A DNA stretch of 46,387 nt from a virus. Positions 15,905 to 25,715 of the stretch are shown piece by piece. Both the position numbers and the translations under genes were made by a program. Each line of letters opens with the position of its first letter. The first letter of the stretch is position 1. The stretch covers positions 1 to 46,387 of the IMG/VR virus record IMGVR_UViG_3300024324_000889; one strand, written 5' to 3'. The notes under the pieces are model-generated. The model ran no database searches, was not told where the DNA came from, and saw nothing but the letters and a program-made list of their open reading frames with translations.

Positions 15905-16405
15905 ATGAGAACCAATCTATCACACACATGGCCTGGGAAAGCAATACTTGTTAAGAGTGCCAAAGGTACATATACGATTATTCATCTAAGAGAATTGCCA
16001 TACAACAAGTTTGAGACTGAAACATATTTGGCCGATAAGAATGGCGTCGCAATTAGTATGGAGCCTACAGCAGTATTTGTGGGAGATCTATTTGATGCTA
16101 CAGTTAATAGATGCGATATTTATTACAAGCCTCGGAAACCAAAATCGGTTGCATCGGCCGTTCGGAAACCAAAATCGGTTTCCAAAAAACATGAGTTTAT
16201 AGTAGATGAAGTCAAGATTGAAGACGAGCCACTTGTAATTGTTCACCCACCACTGACAGGAAATGAGACTGGATCTGAAGGAGCTATTCATATTGATGCT
16301 AGTTCTGAAGACGCTCCCTTTAAAGAGCATGTGGGTGAGGTTGGTCCAATAACAATAACGGAAAAGGTGCTCAGCTCTGATGACATCAAATCAAGCATCA
16401 AATAA
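15905..16405 (+). CDS. hypothetical protein with a short internal repeat
   Basis: 166 aa; the ATG at 15905 is chosen because the longer frame from 15845 overlaps the preceding gene. The first 75 residues are folded-looking (GKAILVKSAKGTYTIIHLRE). Two copies of RKPKSV, from a 19-bp direct repeat, form a basic linker, followed by an acidic, probably disordered tail. Overlaps the next gene by 26 nt. Function unknown. Confidence 0.65.
   Translation: MRTNLSHTWPGKAILVKSAKGTYTIIHLRELPYNKFETETYLADKNGVAISMEPTAVFVGDLFDATVNRCDIYYKPRKPKSVASAVRKPKSVSKKHEFIVDEVKIEDEPLVIVHPPLTGNETGSEGAIHIDASSEDAPFKEHVGEVGPITITEKVLSSDDIKSSIK
16132..16180 (+). repeat. tandem 19-bp direct repeat inside a gene
   Basis: TCGGAAACCAAAATCGGTT occurs at 16132-16150 and 16162-16180 with a 30 bp period. 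It stays in frame and doubles an RKPKSV element, which points to a recent in-frame duplication. Confidence 0.85.
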
Positions 16406-16718
16406 TCTACCTTCATTAGTAGATGTGCTCAAACGAATAGTAGCAGTATCTGAAACTTGTAATGAACTCACAGGAAATCTCAATACAGTTCTAACTGACA
16501 TTCAGTATCTAGCGATATCATTATCGTTCCTTGCTGAGAATTATGGTGATAGTCCTGCCTTGGTTTCTAAACTGAGAGAAGATGTTAAATTTGCTTCATC
16601 ATTACAGCAAAATGAATTACAAGAATTAACAACAAAAATACTAGGTTATCTGGACGACTTTATTGAGTTTGCCTCAGATAATGAAGAGTTAAAAGCAATC
16701 CTTAAAAAAAGAGGCTAA
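16380..16718 (+). CDS. hypothetical helical protein (112 aa)
   Basis: ATG at 16380 within the end of the previous gene. 112 aa, almost entirely helical with heptad-like spacing (LVDVLKRIVAVSETCNELTG; later LVSKLREDVKFASSLQQNEL). It sits upstream of the HD-domain and late sigma genes. It might be a small transcription cofactor such as T4 gp33, but no sequence motif supports that. Confidence 0.6.
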   Translation: MTSNQASNNLPSLVDVLKRIVAVSETCNELTGNLNTVLTDIQYLAISLSFLAENYGDSPALVSKLREDVKFASSLQQNELQELTTKILGYLDDFIEFASDNEELKAILKKRG

Positions 16719-16719
16719 T

Positions 16720-17382
16720 ATGAAAATTGTTAGAAACGTTTACAAAATCCCAGAGAAAGATCAAATCAAAAATTATGAAGAGCTTGAAAAAATTATACAG
16801 AAGCATCTCAAATATGCTGACCGTTGGGAACAGATTGGACCCATGCTCGAGACTATTGAAGCCGATTTTGCAAGCTCGCCTGCCTCTCCCGGGGGACATG
16901 GAGCATACATTGGAGGACTGGTTGAACACATATTAGATGTAATCCCATATGTGCTGTTAATTAGAAGCGTGTATGAGCAAGAAGGATTGGACGTCCCCAC
17001 CGTGGAACAGTGCGTTTTTGTTTCTGTGTTCCATGACATAGGCAAGGTCACTGATGGTAAAGATCCCAATTATGTTCCTCAGGATTCCGACTGGCATAGG
17101 AAAAATCTTGGATTTAACTTTAAACTGAATGACGAAACTGATGCTGGGTTGGAACACTGTGACAAAAGCTTATTTCTTTTACAGAAATTTGGCATCACAA
17201 TGGACATTGAAGAATATCAAGCCATACGAATCCATGATGGATGCAACTATGGTGGAAATCAACTGAAACGTTATGGATATTCAAACGAAATCTGTCTCTT
17301 AACAGAAATACTACGAACTTCTGACATGATGGCAGCACAAAAGCGCGAGCATTTAGATATGCAAGCTGAAAAAGGAAAGTAA
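16720..17382 (+). CDS. HD-domain phosphohydrolase
   Basis: 220 aa. The HD superfamily pattern is clear: GGHGAYIGGLVEHILDV supplies the first His, VFHDIGKVTD (about residue 103) is the HD dyad with the following Lys, LEHCDKSL gives the next His, and RTSDMMAA the final Asp. Related bacterial proteins act on nucleotides or oligonucleotides. Starts one base after the previous stop and ends one base before the next gene. A nucleotide-pool or second-messenger role is possible; the substrate cannot be read from the sequence. Confidence 0.8.
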   Translation: MKIVRNVYKIPEKDQIKNYEELEKIIQKHLKYADRWEQIGPMLETIEADFASSPASPGGHGAYIGGLVEHILDVIPYVLLIRSVYEQEGLDVPTVEQCVFVSVFHDIGKVTDGKDPNYVPQDSDWHRKNLGFNFKLNDETDAGLEHCDKSLFLLQKFGITMDIEEYQAIRIHDGCNYGGNQLKRYGYSNEICLLTEILRTSDMMAAQKREHLDMQAEKGK

Positions 17383-17383
17383 G

Positions 17384-17743
17384 ATGGAATTAATAACTGT
17401 TTTTTCAATAGGTTTTTTGGTTATATTGGTAGCAACAATAGGGAGGCTTTGGTTCTTAAATTCTCTCTATCTAAATATGATTAAAGATCACGAAGCGGAA
17501 ATCGACACACTGATTACTGAGATCAATGGAAAAAATGACGTATTGGAAGACATATGGAATACACTGCAGGAGGTAAAAAAGAGTCTAACATCAAATCCTG
17601 AAATGAATTTTTATTATGAGAAAAATGCCAAGGTGGCAGAGTTTTTCAATATGATTGACTCAAGTTTAGCAGAGGTCGAAAAGGTTTACAATAAATTACG
17701 AATGGGAGTATCAACAGATGCCAAAGAAGAGCACATCAAATAA
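17384..17743 (+). CDS. membrane-anchored coiled-coil protein (119 aa)
   Basis: N-terminal hydrophobic anchor MELITVFSIGFLVILVATIG, then a long coiled coil rich in Glu/Lys/Ile. This single-span layout resembles phage spanins or other envelope-associated proteins, but there is no lipobox or partner gene to support a lysis role. Overlaps the sigma factor gene by 26 nt. Confidence 0.65.
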   Translation: MELITVFSIGFLVILVATIGRLWFLNSLYLNMIKDHEAEIDTLITEINGKNDVLEDIWNTLQEVKKSLTSNPEMNFYYEKNAKVAEFFNMIDSSLAEVEKVYNKLRMGVSTDAKEEHIK

Positions 17744-18473
17744 TTATTTTGGTTCTAAGGAAGAACAGTTTGTTAAAGAATATTTAGCAACAGAGTGGAG
17801 ATCAGTCGGAGAAAAAAATTACTTTTTTGAACAAAATCTATATCGACCATTGAGTCTATTAAGTGAAAATATTATTAACACATATGGGAACTATCATGGA
17901 TTCTTTAAAATGGGATATGAGACTCAAGAGTTGAAAGCCATTTGTCTCACATACATTCTAGAAAAATTCGACAAATTCGACCCAGAAAGACTTACATCGA
18001 CAGGACAAAAACCAAGAGCATATTCGTTCTTTGGTACAATTATCAAACGACATTTAATTAGACTATCTAAACAGGCCCAACAGAGATACAGACGCAGGTT
18101 GGATCTAAATGATGATGATACTTTCATTAATTATATTGATCATCCAGATCTTATGCATCTAGACACATATGAGAATGACGATAAGATTTTCATTGGTAAA
18201 ATGTCTAAATGGTTTGAAGACAACCATCTAAAGATTGGTATTAAAATACAGAAGGAAATTGATATTATGCATTCAATATTACAGCTGCTTGCTAATGCTC
18301 AGAATATTGAAAACACCAACAAGAAAGAATTGTATATCTATGTCCGTGAAATGACAGGACATGAGACAAAGAATATTACACCGACAATCAAGAAAATGCG
18401 AACAGCATATGTTCATCTCCGACAGAACTACGTCAACAAAGGTGAAATCATATCAGGATCAGTTACAATTTAA
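17718..18473 (+). CDS. late-transcription sigma factor, T4 gp55-like
   Basis: 251 aa (T4 gp55 is 185). The core has ELKAICLTYILEKFDKFDPE followed by AYSFFGTIIKRHLIRLSK and a basic QAQQRYRRRLDL stretch, the pattern of region 2-type phage sigma factors for late genes. The C-terminal helices may form a region 4-like part. It should direct host RNA polymerase to the late promoters, here proposed to be the TATATTTAT boxes. Placed just before a terminator and the first strong late promoter of the tail operon. Assignment rests on motif resemblance and context. Confidence 0.75.
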   Translation: MPKKSTSNNYFGSKEEQFVKEYLATEWRSVGEKNYFFEQNLYRPLSLLSENIINTYGNYHGFFKMGYETQELKAICLTYILEKFDKFDPERLTSTGQKPRAYSFFGTIIKRHLIRLSKQAQQRYRRRLDLNDDDTFINYIDHPDLMHLDTYENDDKIFIGKMSKWFEDNHLKIGIKIQKEIDIMHSILQLLANAQNIENTNKKELYIYVREMTGHETKNITPTIKKMRTAYVHLRQNYVNKGEIISGSVTI

Positions 18474-18497
18474 ACCAGCAGACAATGCTCTATCCAT

Positions 18498-18523
18498 GCC
18501 CACTTTAATCGGTGGGCTTTTTT
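18498..18523 (+). terminator. intrinsic terminator after the sigma factor gene
   Basis: Stem GCCCAC (18498-18503) / GTGGGC (18512-18517), 8-nt loop, followed by six T (18518-18523). It separates the early/middle block from the late operon. Confidence 0.9.
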
Positions 18524-18542
18524 GCGAAAAATTGTAAAATTT

Positions 18543-18582
18543 TATATTTATTACTATAACGTGCACAAAACGGAGTAATAAA
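18543..18582 (+). promoter_or_regulatory. late-type promoter L3 of the tail operon
   Basis: TATATTTAT at 18543-18551, 31 nt before the ATG at 18583, with an ACGGAG site between. Lies directly after the terminator, as expected for a new transcription unit. Confidence 0.75.
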
Positions 18583-19065
18583 ATGACCGATGACATTCTA
18601 AAAGAAGAGCTATTCGAAGGCAAAACAGTATCTGATTTGTTAAGCCATATTTTCGATGAAACAAAAAAAGAAGATGAGCTCATAAAGACGACTATCACGA
18701 ATCTTATGGAAGTGTTTGCTAACAATCCAGTGGGTGATGATGGAGAAAGTGAAAATCAGATAGACTATGAAACAATTATGGGATTTGCAGCACCATTGAT
18801 CAAGGATTTCATTGACATGTCTGTCAAGAATAAGAAGCACTATATTGATCTGGCAACAGTAAGTCAGAAATTCTTAACAACAAAGCAAGCTGCTCAAGCT
18901 GAAATTGATTCAACAAAACCGTGGGAAGTGCGGAAGGAAGAGATCATTAAAGAAGCCAAAGAGACGGCCAAACAAATTGCTAGAGAAGCTGATGTAATAA
19001 AAAATACAATAGATAGTAAAGTGGGAAAATCAAATGGATCTACAGGACAAGAACAACCAAATTAA
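18583..19065 (+). CDS. hypothetical late protein (160 aa)
   Basis: First gene of the tail operon. 160 aa, acidic and helical (DDILKEELFEGKTVSDLLSH) with a C-terminal segment rich in Lys/Glu/Ala. A small structural or chaperone-type protein is likely from the context. I do not recognise the family; a T4 small-terminase-like role was considered without support. Overlaps the next gene by 32 nt. Confidence 0.7.
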   Translation: MTDDILKEELFEGKTVSDLLSHIFDETKKEDELIKTTITNLMEVFANNPVGDDGESENQIDYETIMGFAAPLIKDFIDMSVKNKKHYIDLATVSQKFLTTKQAAQAEIDSTKPWEVRKEEIIKEAKETAKQIAREADVIKNTIDSKVGKSNGSTGQEQPN

Positions 19066-19243
19066 TAGGCTCAACGATTGCGTTGAAGAATACAAGCTGA
19101 AGTCAAAGGACCTCAACGACCTATTGTTTCAAATCTATAGAACGAGAAATGAAATTAAAGTTCTATGTAAGAATTTAGAAATTGATCTTCCTGATCTTGA
19201 GGGTGATGAAGACGAAGAAGAAAGCGGTAATGAGATCAAATAA
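19034..19243 (+). CDS. small coiled-coil protein (69 aa)
   Basis: ATG at 19034. 69 aa with a coiled coil (NNQINRLNDCVEEYKLKSKD) and a very acidic tail. It overlaps both neighbours, as is common for tail assembly factors. Function unknown. Confidence 0.6.
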   Translation: MDLQDKNNQINRLNDCVEEYKLKSKDLNDLLFQIYRTRNEIKVLCKNLEIDLPDLEGDEDEEESGNEIK

Positions 19244-20270
19244 TTCTACGTTTCAAGGTTCGTTTTCAGATTTATTTGGGAGTATAGATCGGAGTATAAA
19301 TAGCGAAAAAAATGTCATGTTCGTTGCAAAGGTTGTTTCAATACCTGAATCGAACGTTGTAGGACAGATTGAGTTTAATATCCCTGGTTTAGACAATCAA
19401 TCCACAGAGTCTGAGGTGGCAACACCAAAAGATCCCAATTCATTTAGCAAGCCAGTTGTTGGATCATATATACAAATAGAAGCTGTCCAGAGCAAGTTCT
19501 TCTATACTGGAATTATTAACTATTCAGACACGGACAATCTTGATATAATTTCTGACTTTCTATCACCAGTTGAAACACAAACAGTTGTTGATGATTCGGC
19601 TGATAGCTATGAAGATACTATGGCAGCAGGAGGCCCGATTGAAGAACCTTCAGAGACAACATTTGTAGGACCAGATTCAGAGATCATACCGATTATTGAA
19701 AAAGAGGGAGACAATATCATAAAAGGGTTTCACAATAACACTCTAATATTCTCATATGATGAAATCGGAAATTCTGTCACTTCGATCTATATAAATAGAC
19801 AAGGAGCAGAATATGATATAAATACCCATGGAATATCAGTATTTGGTGAAGCAGATGTTGACTCATCTCAGACATTTCCAGATGGATTCTCTTCAAATAA
19901 ACCAAGTGAAGATCTAGGGAGTGCAATAAATTTAAAATCAGATAAGATACGAATTTCATCTGATGCAGGATCAATATTCTTATCATCAGCTGCTACTATA
20001 GGAATTGCGGCGGCTCAAGATATTAATATCGACACACAAACAAAAACAACGATAAATAGTCCAGAGATTTATTTAGGTACTGGGGCAAGTGAGGCACTTG
20101 TTCTCGGTAATAAGTATGATGCTTTAATGAATGAGCTAGTAGATGCCATCTTAAAGATGACAGTTGGAACTGCAACAGGACCTTCTACTCCTCCAATTAA
20201 TGCAGCCATATTTACAAAGATAAAAGCAAAGATTGCAGGCACACTAAGTGCTGTAAATAAAACAAACTAA
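19230..20270 (+). CDS. baseplate central spike / hub protein, gp5-like
   Basis: 346 aa from the ATG at 19230. Residues 25-120 look like the OB-type region (VMFVAKVVSIPESNVVGQIEF), and the C-terminal half has the beta-helix-like run LKSDKIRISSDAGSIFLSSA, then INIDTQTKTTINSPEIYLGT, typical of VgrG/gp5 needles. No lysozyme domain is present between them, unlike T4 gp5. Ends with a helical YDALMNELVDAI segment. It should form the membrane-piercing spike at the baseplate centre. Starts inside the end of the previous gene. Confidence 0.8.
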   Translation: MRSNNSTFQGSFSDLFGSIDRSINSEKNVMFVAKVVSIPESNVVGQIEFNIPGLDNQSTESEVATPKDPNSFSKPVVGSYIQIEAVQSKFFYTGIINYSDTDNLDIISDFLSPVETQTVVDDSADSYEDTMAAGGPIEEPSETTFVGPDSEIIPIIEKEGDNIIKGFHNNTLIFSYDEIGNSVTSIYINRQGAEYDINTHGISVFGEADVDSSQTFPDGFSSNKPSEDLGSAINLKSDKIRISSDAGSIFLSSAATIGIAAAQDINIDTQTKTTINSPEIYLGTGASEALVLGNKYDALMNELVDAILKMTVGTATGPSTPPINAAIFTKIKAKIAGTLSAVNKTN

Positions 20271-20283
20271 CAGGAGTGACAAA

Positions 20284-20772
20284 ATGGATATTAAACAATT
20301 AGCACAGAAAATGTTAGGAATGCTTCGACCAGTATGGAAGAAAGACATGACTAAATTGCTCAAATCACAAGCTGTGCAGGAAATGATTCGTCGTCAGGTA
20401 CGTAAAGAGGTAAAGTATGCTTTATCGCTTATTAATGCACAACCTGTCGCAGAATCAATTCGCCCGGTAAAAACCATGCCGGCTGCTAGTATCAATGAGA
20501 TTGCAAATCAGTTCGTTCAAGAAGAACCTGAAACAACTAATGCACCAGTCTCGCTGAATGTTGGCGGTGTAAATATTCCCATGGATATGACAGACTTCGG
20601 GCAGGAAACTGCAGTTGATGATTTAAGTCAGAAGATTGATGTAAATAATCCAGCAGTTGTAGAATTGCACAACAAGCTATATGGGTCAGACTATTCTCGA
20701 ATAATGGCAGGAACAGCAAAAACTGAGAAGGCATCTAGAGCAACAGCTATGATGCAAAAGGGTATCATATAG
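20284..20772 (+). CDS. hypothetical baseplate-region protein (162 aa)
   Basis: 162 aa after a CAGGAGTG site. Amphipathic basic N-terminal helices (LAQKMLGMLRPVWKKDM), a Pro/Ala/Glu-rich linker and a compact C-terminus. Lies between the spike and wedge genes, so a virion or assembly role is likely. No family recognised. Confidence 0.65.
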   Translation: MDIKQLAQKMLGMLRPVWKKDMTKLLKSQAVQEMIRRQVRKEVKYALSLINAQPVAESIRPVKTMPAASINEIANQFVQEEPETTNAPVSLNVGGVNIPMDMTDFGQETAVDDLSQKIDVNNPAVVELHNKLYGSDYSRIMAGTAKTEKASRATAMMQKGII

Positions 20773-20773
20773 G

Positions 20774-21019
20774 ATGCCACTAATAAAACCTCAGTTAGTT
20801 CAGCAACTGACTGCGTATTTTAAGAGTAATAACAAGTCACCAGAAGATGCTGCATCAGAACTCGCAGATATCATTGATGCATATATAAAATCTGCTCTGG
20901 TGACAGTGAATGGAGCTGGAATTGCACCTCCCGGAATACCTACAGCAGGATCTCCGGCAGCACAAGTAACTGTGGCTCCAGTTGCAACAACCGTAACAGG
21001 GACAGGAATGATAAGCTAA
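20774..21019 (+). CDS. hypothetical baseplate-region protein (81 aa)
   Basis: 81 aa. Helical N-terminus followed by a Gly/Ala/Val/Thr/Pro-rich tail. Starts one base after the preceding TAG and ends immediately before the gp25-like gene. Position suggests a small baseplate or tail component. Confidence 0.6.
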   Translation: MPLIKPQLVQQLTAYFKSNNKSPEDAASELADIIDAYIKSALVTVNGAGIAPPGIPTAGSPAAQVTVAPVATTVTGTGMIS

Positions 21020-21454
21020 ATGCCAGTTTTATATAACTATACAGGATCAGATTCTGAAACAGTATTAATTACTGAAGAAAACATTGGGCTTGACTATCCA
21101 TTTGGATTGACTGGTGCACCGTTTGGAGCTACTACAACTTCGCTTGATAGAATTAGAGCAAACATTCGAATACTATTAAGAACAAATGTGGGTGAGAGAC
21201 CAATGAAGCCTACATTTGGCGTACGATTAAAAGAGTTTATATTTGAACAAGTTGATGATGAAGACGAACAAAGAATTAAAGACAATATTGCAACAGCTGT
21301 TGAGATATGAATACCAGAGGTAACTCTAGATTCTATAGCTCTTGATCAATCTGCAAGCGAAAAAGAGCTTCAAATACTAGGTGTTCAGATAAAATTTCAC
21401 CTTAAAGATAATATAGATGTTACCGCAGAAGAGATTGTGGTATTAACATCATAG
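21020..21454 (+). CDS. baseplate wedge protein, gp25-like (contains TGA = Trp)
   Basis: 144 aa when TGA at 21308-21310 is read as Trp97. The GPW/gp25 hallmarks are present: LDYPFGLTGAPFGA, IRILLRTNVGERPMKPTFG and LKEFIFEQVDDEDE. The TGA falls in AVEI-W-IPEVTL, where the gp25/W family has a conserved Trp (LxxWEPRI). The alternative reading would truncate the conserved C-terminal strand. The protein joins the sheath start site and wedge in the contractile baseplate. Ends in TAG. This is the first gene of the window with an internal TGA. Confidence 0.9.
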
Positions 21455-21464
21455 GAGAATATTA

Positions 21465-23366
21465 ATGGCAACGCCAGTAAAGAAAAATGTAAATTATATT
21501 GGAAGAGATTTCTCTGGTTTACGGGAAAACATTTATACATTCATTAAGTCGTACTTTGGGAACACATACAAAGACTTCACAGATTCATCTCCAGGTGAAA
21601 TGCTTATGGAAATACCTGCATACGTTGGAGATGTTCTATCGTTCTATCAAGATAGCATGTTTAATGAGCTATTTGATCCTAAGCAACGGAAGAATGTATT
21701 GGCACGAGCTAAGCTATTTGGATATAAAAGTACAGCTGCCATAAGTTCTATTACAGATGAAGATGTGTTTATCGTTGTTCCTGCAACTGGATCGACTGGA
21801 GCAAAGACTCCTGATCTCAGATACTGTCCAGTAATTAGTGCAGGTCTGCAAATTTCAACAAAGAGTCCGGCCCACATATTTGAAACTCAAGAGGATATTA
21901 ATTTTGCAATAATTGATACTGAGCTTGATAGCAACAATGTAGAGGTAGTTATATTTGCCGTTGATGGCTCTGACATTCCTACTCATTTTTTAATTAGAAA
22001 AACAGTTCGTGTATTGTCTGGCGAAACAAAAACTATGACCCAGACTGTCACATCACCACAAAAATATTTAAAAATACAGCTACCTTCAAAAACAGTTTCT
22101 GAAGTTATCTCAATTACAGATTCAGAAGGTAATAAATGGTATCAGGTCGACTCATTGGCACAGGATACAGTATTCGTTGAGCAACAAAATACATCAGCCA
22201 ATGATCCAGAATTGAGTGCGTATAGCGGTTCAGTTCCATATTTATTGAAATTGAAAAAAGTTCCTAAGAGATTTGAAACAGAGGTTGATGAAAATAACCT
22301 CACATATGTTCTATTTGGATCTGGAGTTCTTACGTCTAATGATGAAGAGATTATCCCAAATCCAAATAATGTTGGTACTCCATTTGCAAACGTTGATAAT
22401 AAATATGACTATGCAATCGATCCTGAAAATTTCTTAAAGACGACTACATTCGGTGAAGCTCCAGCAAATACAGTTTTAACAATAAGCTATAGAGACGGCG
22501 GAGGTCTAGCTACGAATGTCCCGGCAAAAGCTATTACAGAAGTTGGAAATGCTACATGAACATTTTCAGTAACCGAATCAACACTGGACAGTCTTGCTCT
22601 CTCAGATGTAAAAAATTCGATTAGAGCATCAAACCCAGGAAAATCAACAGGTGGCAGAACCGAGGAAGACATCAATAGTATTGCATTTAATGCCAAGGCA
22701 AACCTCAATGCTCAGAAGAGATGTGTAATCAAAGAGGATTATATTGTAAGATCATATTTACTACCGGCCAAGTTTGGATCGATTGCAAAAGTATATGTGG
22801 AAAAGGATGACCTAACAAGATCTGTGGGATCGGATGATATTAATCCTGCACTAGGAATTGTTCCAAGCCATGCAAATCCACTGGCAATCAATTTATTTTC
22901 ATTGAGTTATGATTCGAATAAGAATCTTCAAGCATGTTCATATGCTCTCAAAAAGAACTTGAAGACATATCTATCACAATACAGGCTTCTTACAGATACT
23001 GTTAATATTGTTGATGGGACTATTGTAAACTTTAAAGTCTTATTTGAGATCATCGTTGATCCTCATGAGAATAAGCGAGCCATTTTGATCAATTGTGTAG
23101 ACGCACTAAAGACATTTTTTAACATTGACAATTGAAGCTTCAATCAGCCAATCGTATACTCTAAAGTATATCAAGTGTTGAATGATGTAGCCGGTGTTCA
23201 ATCGGTGCCAAATGTTGATATTATTAATGTTAGCGGAGGAACACATTCATCAAAATCAGTAGATTTTCCAGCAATGACACAAAAAGGCATTATATATCCG
23301 ATTAGAGATGTAAGTATTTTTGAATTAAAATACCCAAATCAAGATATCATCGGTAGTGCAAGCTAA
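21465..23366 (+). CDS. baseplate wedge protein, gp6 / J-like (2 in-frame TGA = Trp)
   Basis: 633 aa through TGA at 22557-22559 and 23133-23135. The N-terminus NVNYIGRDFSGLRENIYTFI followed by SSPGEMLMEIPAYVGDVLSF is the classic start of T4 gp6-like wedge proteins. A middle J-like part (GGRTEEDINSIAFNAKANLN) follows. An in-frame continuation of the same fold on both sides of each TGA argues against frameshifts or separate genes. Pairs with gp25 immediately upstream. Confidence 0.9.
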
Positions 23367-23380
23367 ACGGGAGAAAATTA

Positions 23381-24391
23381 ATGTATAAAAAATTCACAGC
23401 CAATAAAGACTCTTTTATTGACAAAAAGTTGGGCGAAAATAATTTCGGGAAGGATGAGCTACTTGAGGTAGGCAGGATTATTAGCAGTAGTGCTGTATAT
23501 CCTAAGCGTTCTTTAATTTCATTTGACATTAGTGTGATTTCAGCATCTTTTGCTGCCGGATCAATTAACTCAGGAAGCAATTTCGAACTATTAGTACATT
23601 CAAATCAAGGTTCGACAATGTTACAAGATGCATTCTATATTGATGCGTACATACTGTCATCCTCTTGACAAGAGGGAACTGGTTCTGTATCAGATAATAA
23701 TGCATCAGGTTCTGTATCATGGATTTCATCATCAACAGCAGCATGAGTGACAACAGGATCAGATTATTTGGCATCGCCCACGGCTTCACAATATTTTCCA
23801 ACCTCATCAGGAGACTTAAGCCTAGATGTTACAACAATTATTAGCCAATCAATCAATTCTGAATATGACAATTATGGATTTTTGATCAGGCTACGAGACG
23901 AATCTACGGTTCAGAATCAAGATCCAAAATATTTCTATTCAAAGGATTCGTTCACAATATACGACCCAGTAATTTATGCCAAATGGAATGATGTAGCAAC
24001 GACTGGCTCGGTAGCAGATTCATCGGCATCTGTTGAGTATGTAGTTACATTAAAAAATAAACAAGAAGTATATTCAATACAAGAGCAAGTATATTGCGAG
24101 CTTCATACAAGATTACAAGATCCAACACTGACATTTGATACAAGTGTAGGATCGCTATCATCAATTCCTTTGACAAATCTGGCTTATACAATTATAGACA
24201 CTGCTACAAAAGAGACTGTAATTCCATTTAGTGCATACACAAGTTGCAGCTATGATAGTTCAAAAAATTATTTTAATATTGACATGGATGTATTACAGCC
24301 TAATCGAGCATATAGTTTAAAATTACAACATTCGCTTGCATCAAATGTTAAAAAATTCTACCATGTTCACTCATTTAGAACCACGGAGTAA
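23381..24391 (+). CDS. tail/baseplate protein with DNRLRE-like domain (2 in-frame TGA = Trp)
   Basis: 336 aa through TGA at 23666-23668 and 23744-23746. The sequence YKKFTANKDSFIDKKLGENN with NFGKDELLEVG and the later AAWVTTGSDYLAS resembles the DNRLRE beta-sandwich domain, where a Trp precedes TTGGDY; one recoded TGA gives exactly that Trp. Probably a surface-exposed baseplate component. Function in detail unknown. Confidence 0.65.
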
Positions 24392-24393
24392 TT

Positions 24394-25713
24394 ATGAATA
24401 AAATCCTTATTAATAGATCGACTGTAAATACTCAGACAGTTAGAGCTCAGACTCAGGCCTTAGATAGTGAAGCGCTCAAAAAATCAATTATCAAAAAAGC
24501 CAAACTTGATATTAGTGAACTAGTATCAAAAGATCCCATATTACCAAACAGTGGTACAGGTGGTAGAGCTCATGATGAAATTATAGCAGATCTATATGCC
24601 GAGTTTGAGGCAGATTTTGGCGAAATGTCAAATGAAGAATTAGTAGACTTTTCTACACGAGTGAGATTAGAAATTGACACAATTGTAGAAAATGAAAGAC
24701 TTGTTAAGAATAAGGGATTATTCATCGATACAGATCAGATATGTATGATCACAGGTAAGCAACCGTTTGCTGGAACTTCTTCTCCCCACAAGATCAGATT
24801 CCCAAACATATACAAAACCGTTGGCTCATATAATTTAGATCAGAATATTTTTACACTCCACTGAATGCCAACGCTGAGACCAAATAGCACATTGAGCATT
24901 GTTAGGCATAAAGTTTTACATACTCCAGGGTATATGGGATGAGATCTTGAATTGTTATCAAATATGAGATATAGATTTAATGCATGGATATGGGATAGAG
25001 ACGATCAGAAAACTGAAATTATGTCTGTTACTTCTGATGCTAATCAACTTGTACAGCTAAATGAGTGAAATCATGTTACATTTGGATTTGACATAGGTGG
25101 CATTGTTATTCGCGTAGAAGACACTGTCAATACTCAAGCTTATTCAAAGAGCATAGATCTATTCTATGGAATTAGATGAGATTTCTTAAGCGTGTGAGAC
25201 TTTGATGCTCCACTGGGACCAACAGGATATAGCGAAGAAGGTCCTATCTTAGGAGATCTATATTGAGTCTATCCTCAGCTTATTTTTGGTGGAATTAACG
25301 TGAGCGATAATACTTCCGATATTGGTCGGTTGAGAAACTCATATACGACAGATGAAAGATCTATAGAGCCTCAACATCAAGTCATTGAACTAAATTCTGC
25401 ACAAAGCCGATCAATTAAAAACGGATTAGATTCATATTACATTATAGCATTTAGAAGCTATATTGGTGTTCCATCAATAGAGGCTGCTGAAGATAGATTT
25501 GTTGACGACCTAAGTGAGAATAATTCATTAAGCATTGCAAGCGTACTAGATGTTCGCTTTGATAAAATACAAAATGGATCAATTAGAGATTATAGTGAAA
25601 GATCTAATCTAGTTGTTCTAACTGGTGACATGAAAATTAACATAGCTGCAGATCAACTAATCATTGCTGGCACGAAGAAGCCAAGTCTTGTTAGCATAGA
25701 AGGACCCTTTTAA
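24394..25713 (+). CDS. tail/baseplate structural protein (6 in-frame TGA = Trp)
   Basis: 439 aa. In-frame TGA codons at 24862, 24940, 25066, 25177, 25195 and 25264; only two Trp codons are TGG. Residues 20-110 are helical (VDFSTRVRLEIDTIVENERL), the middle is a beta-rich domain with LNEWNHVTFGFD, typical of concanavalin/LamG folds, and the end carries VVLTGDMKINIAADQLIIAG. Likely a wedge or tail-spike adaptor. Without recoding this region would be broken into short fragments. Confidence 0.75.
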
Positions 25714-25715
25714 TT

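Noticed and set aside
18583-19065. Small terminase subunit
   Set aside because: Size and helical nature fit, but no DNA-binding motif or adjacent large terminase gene is visible.
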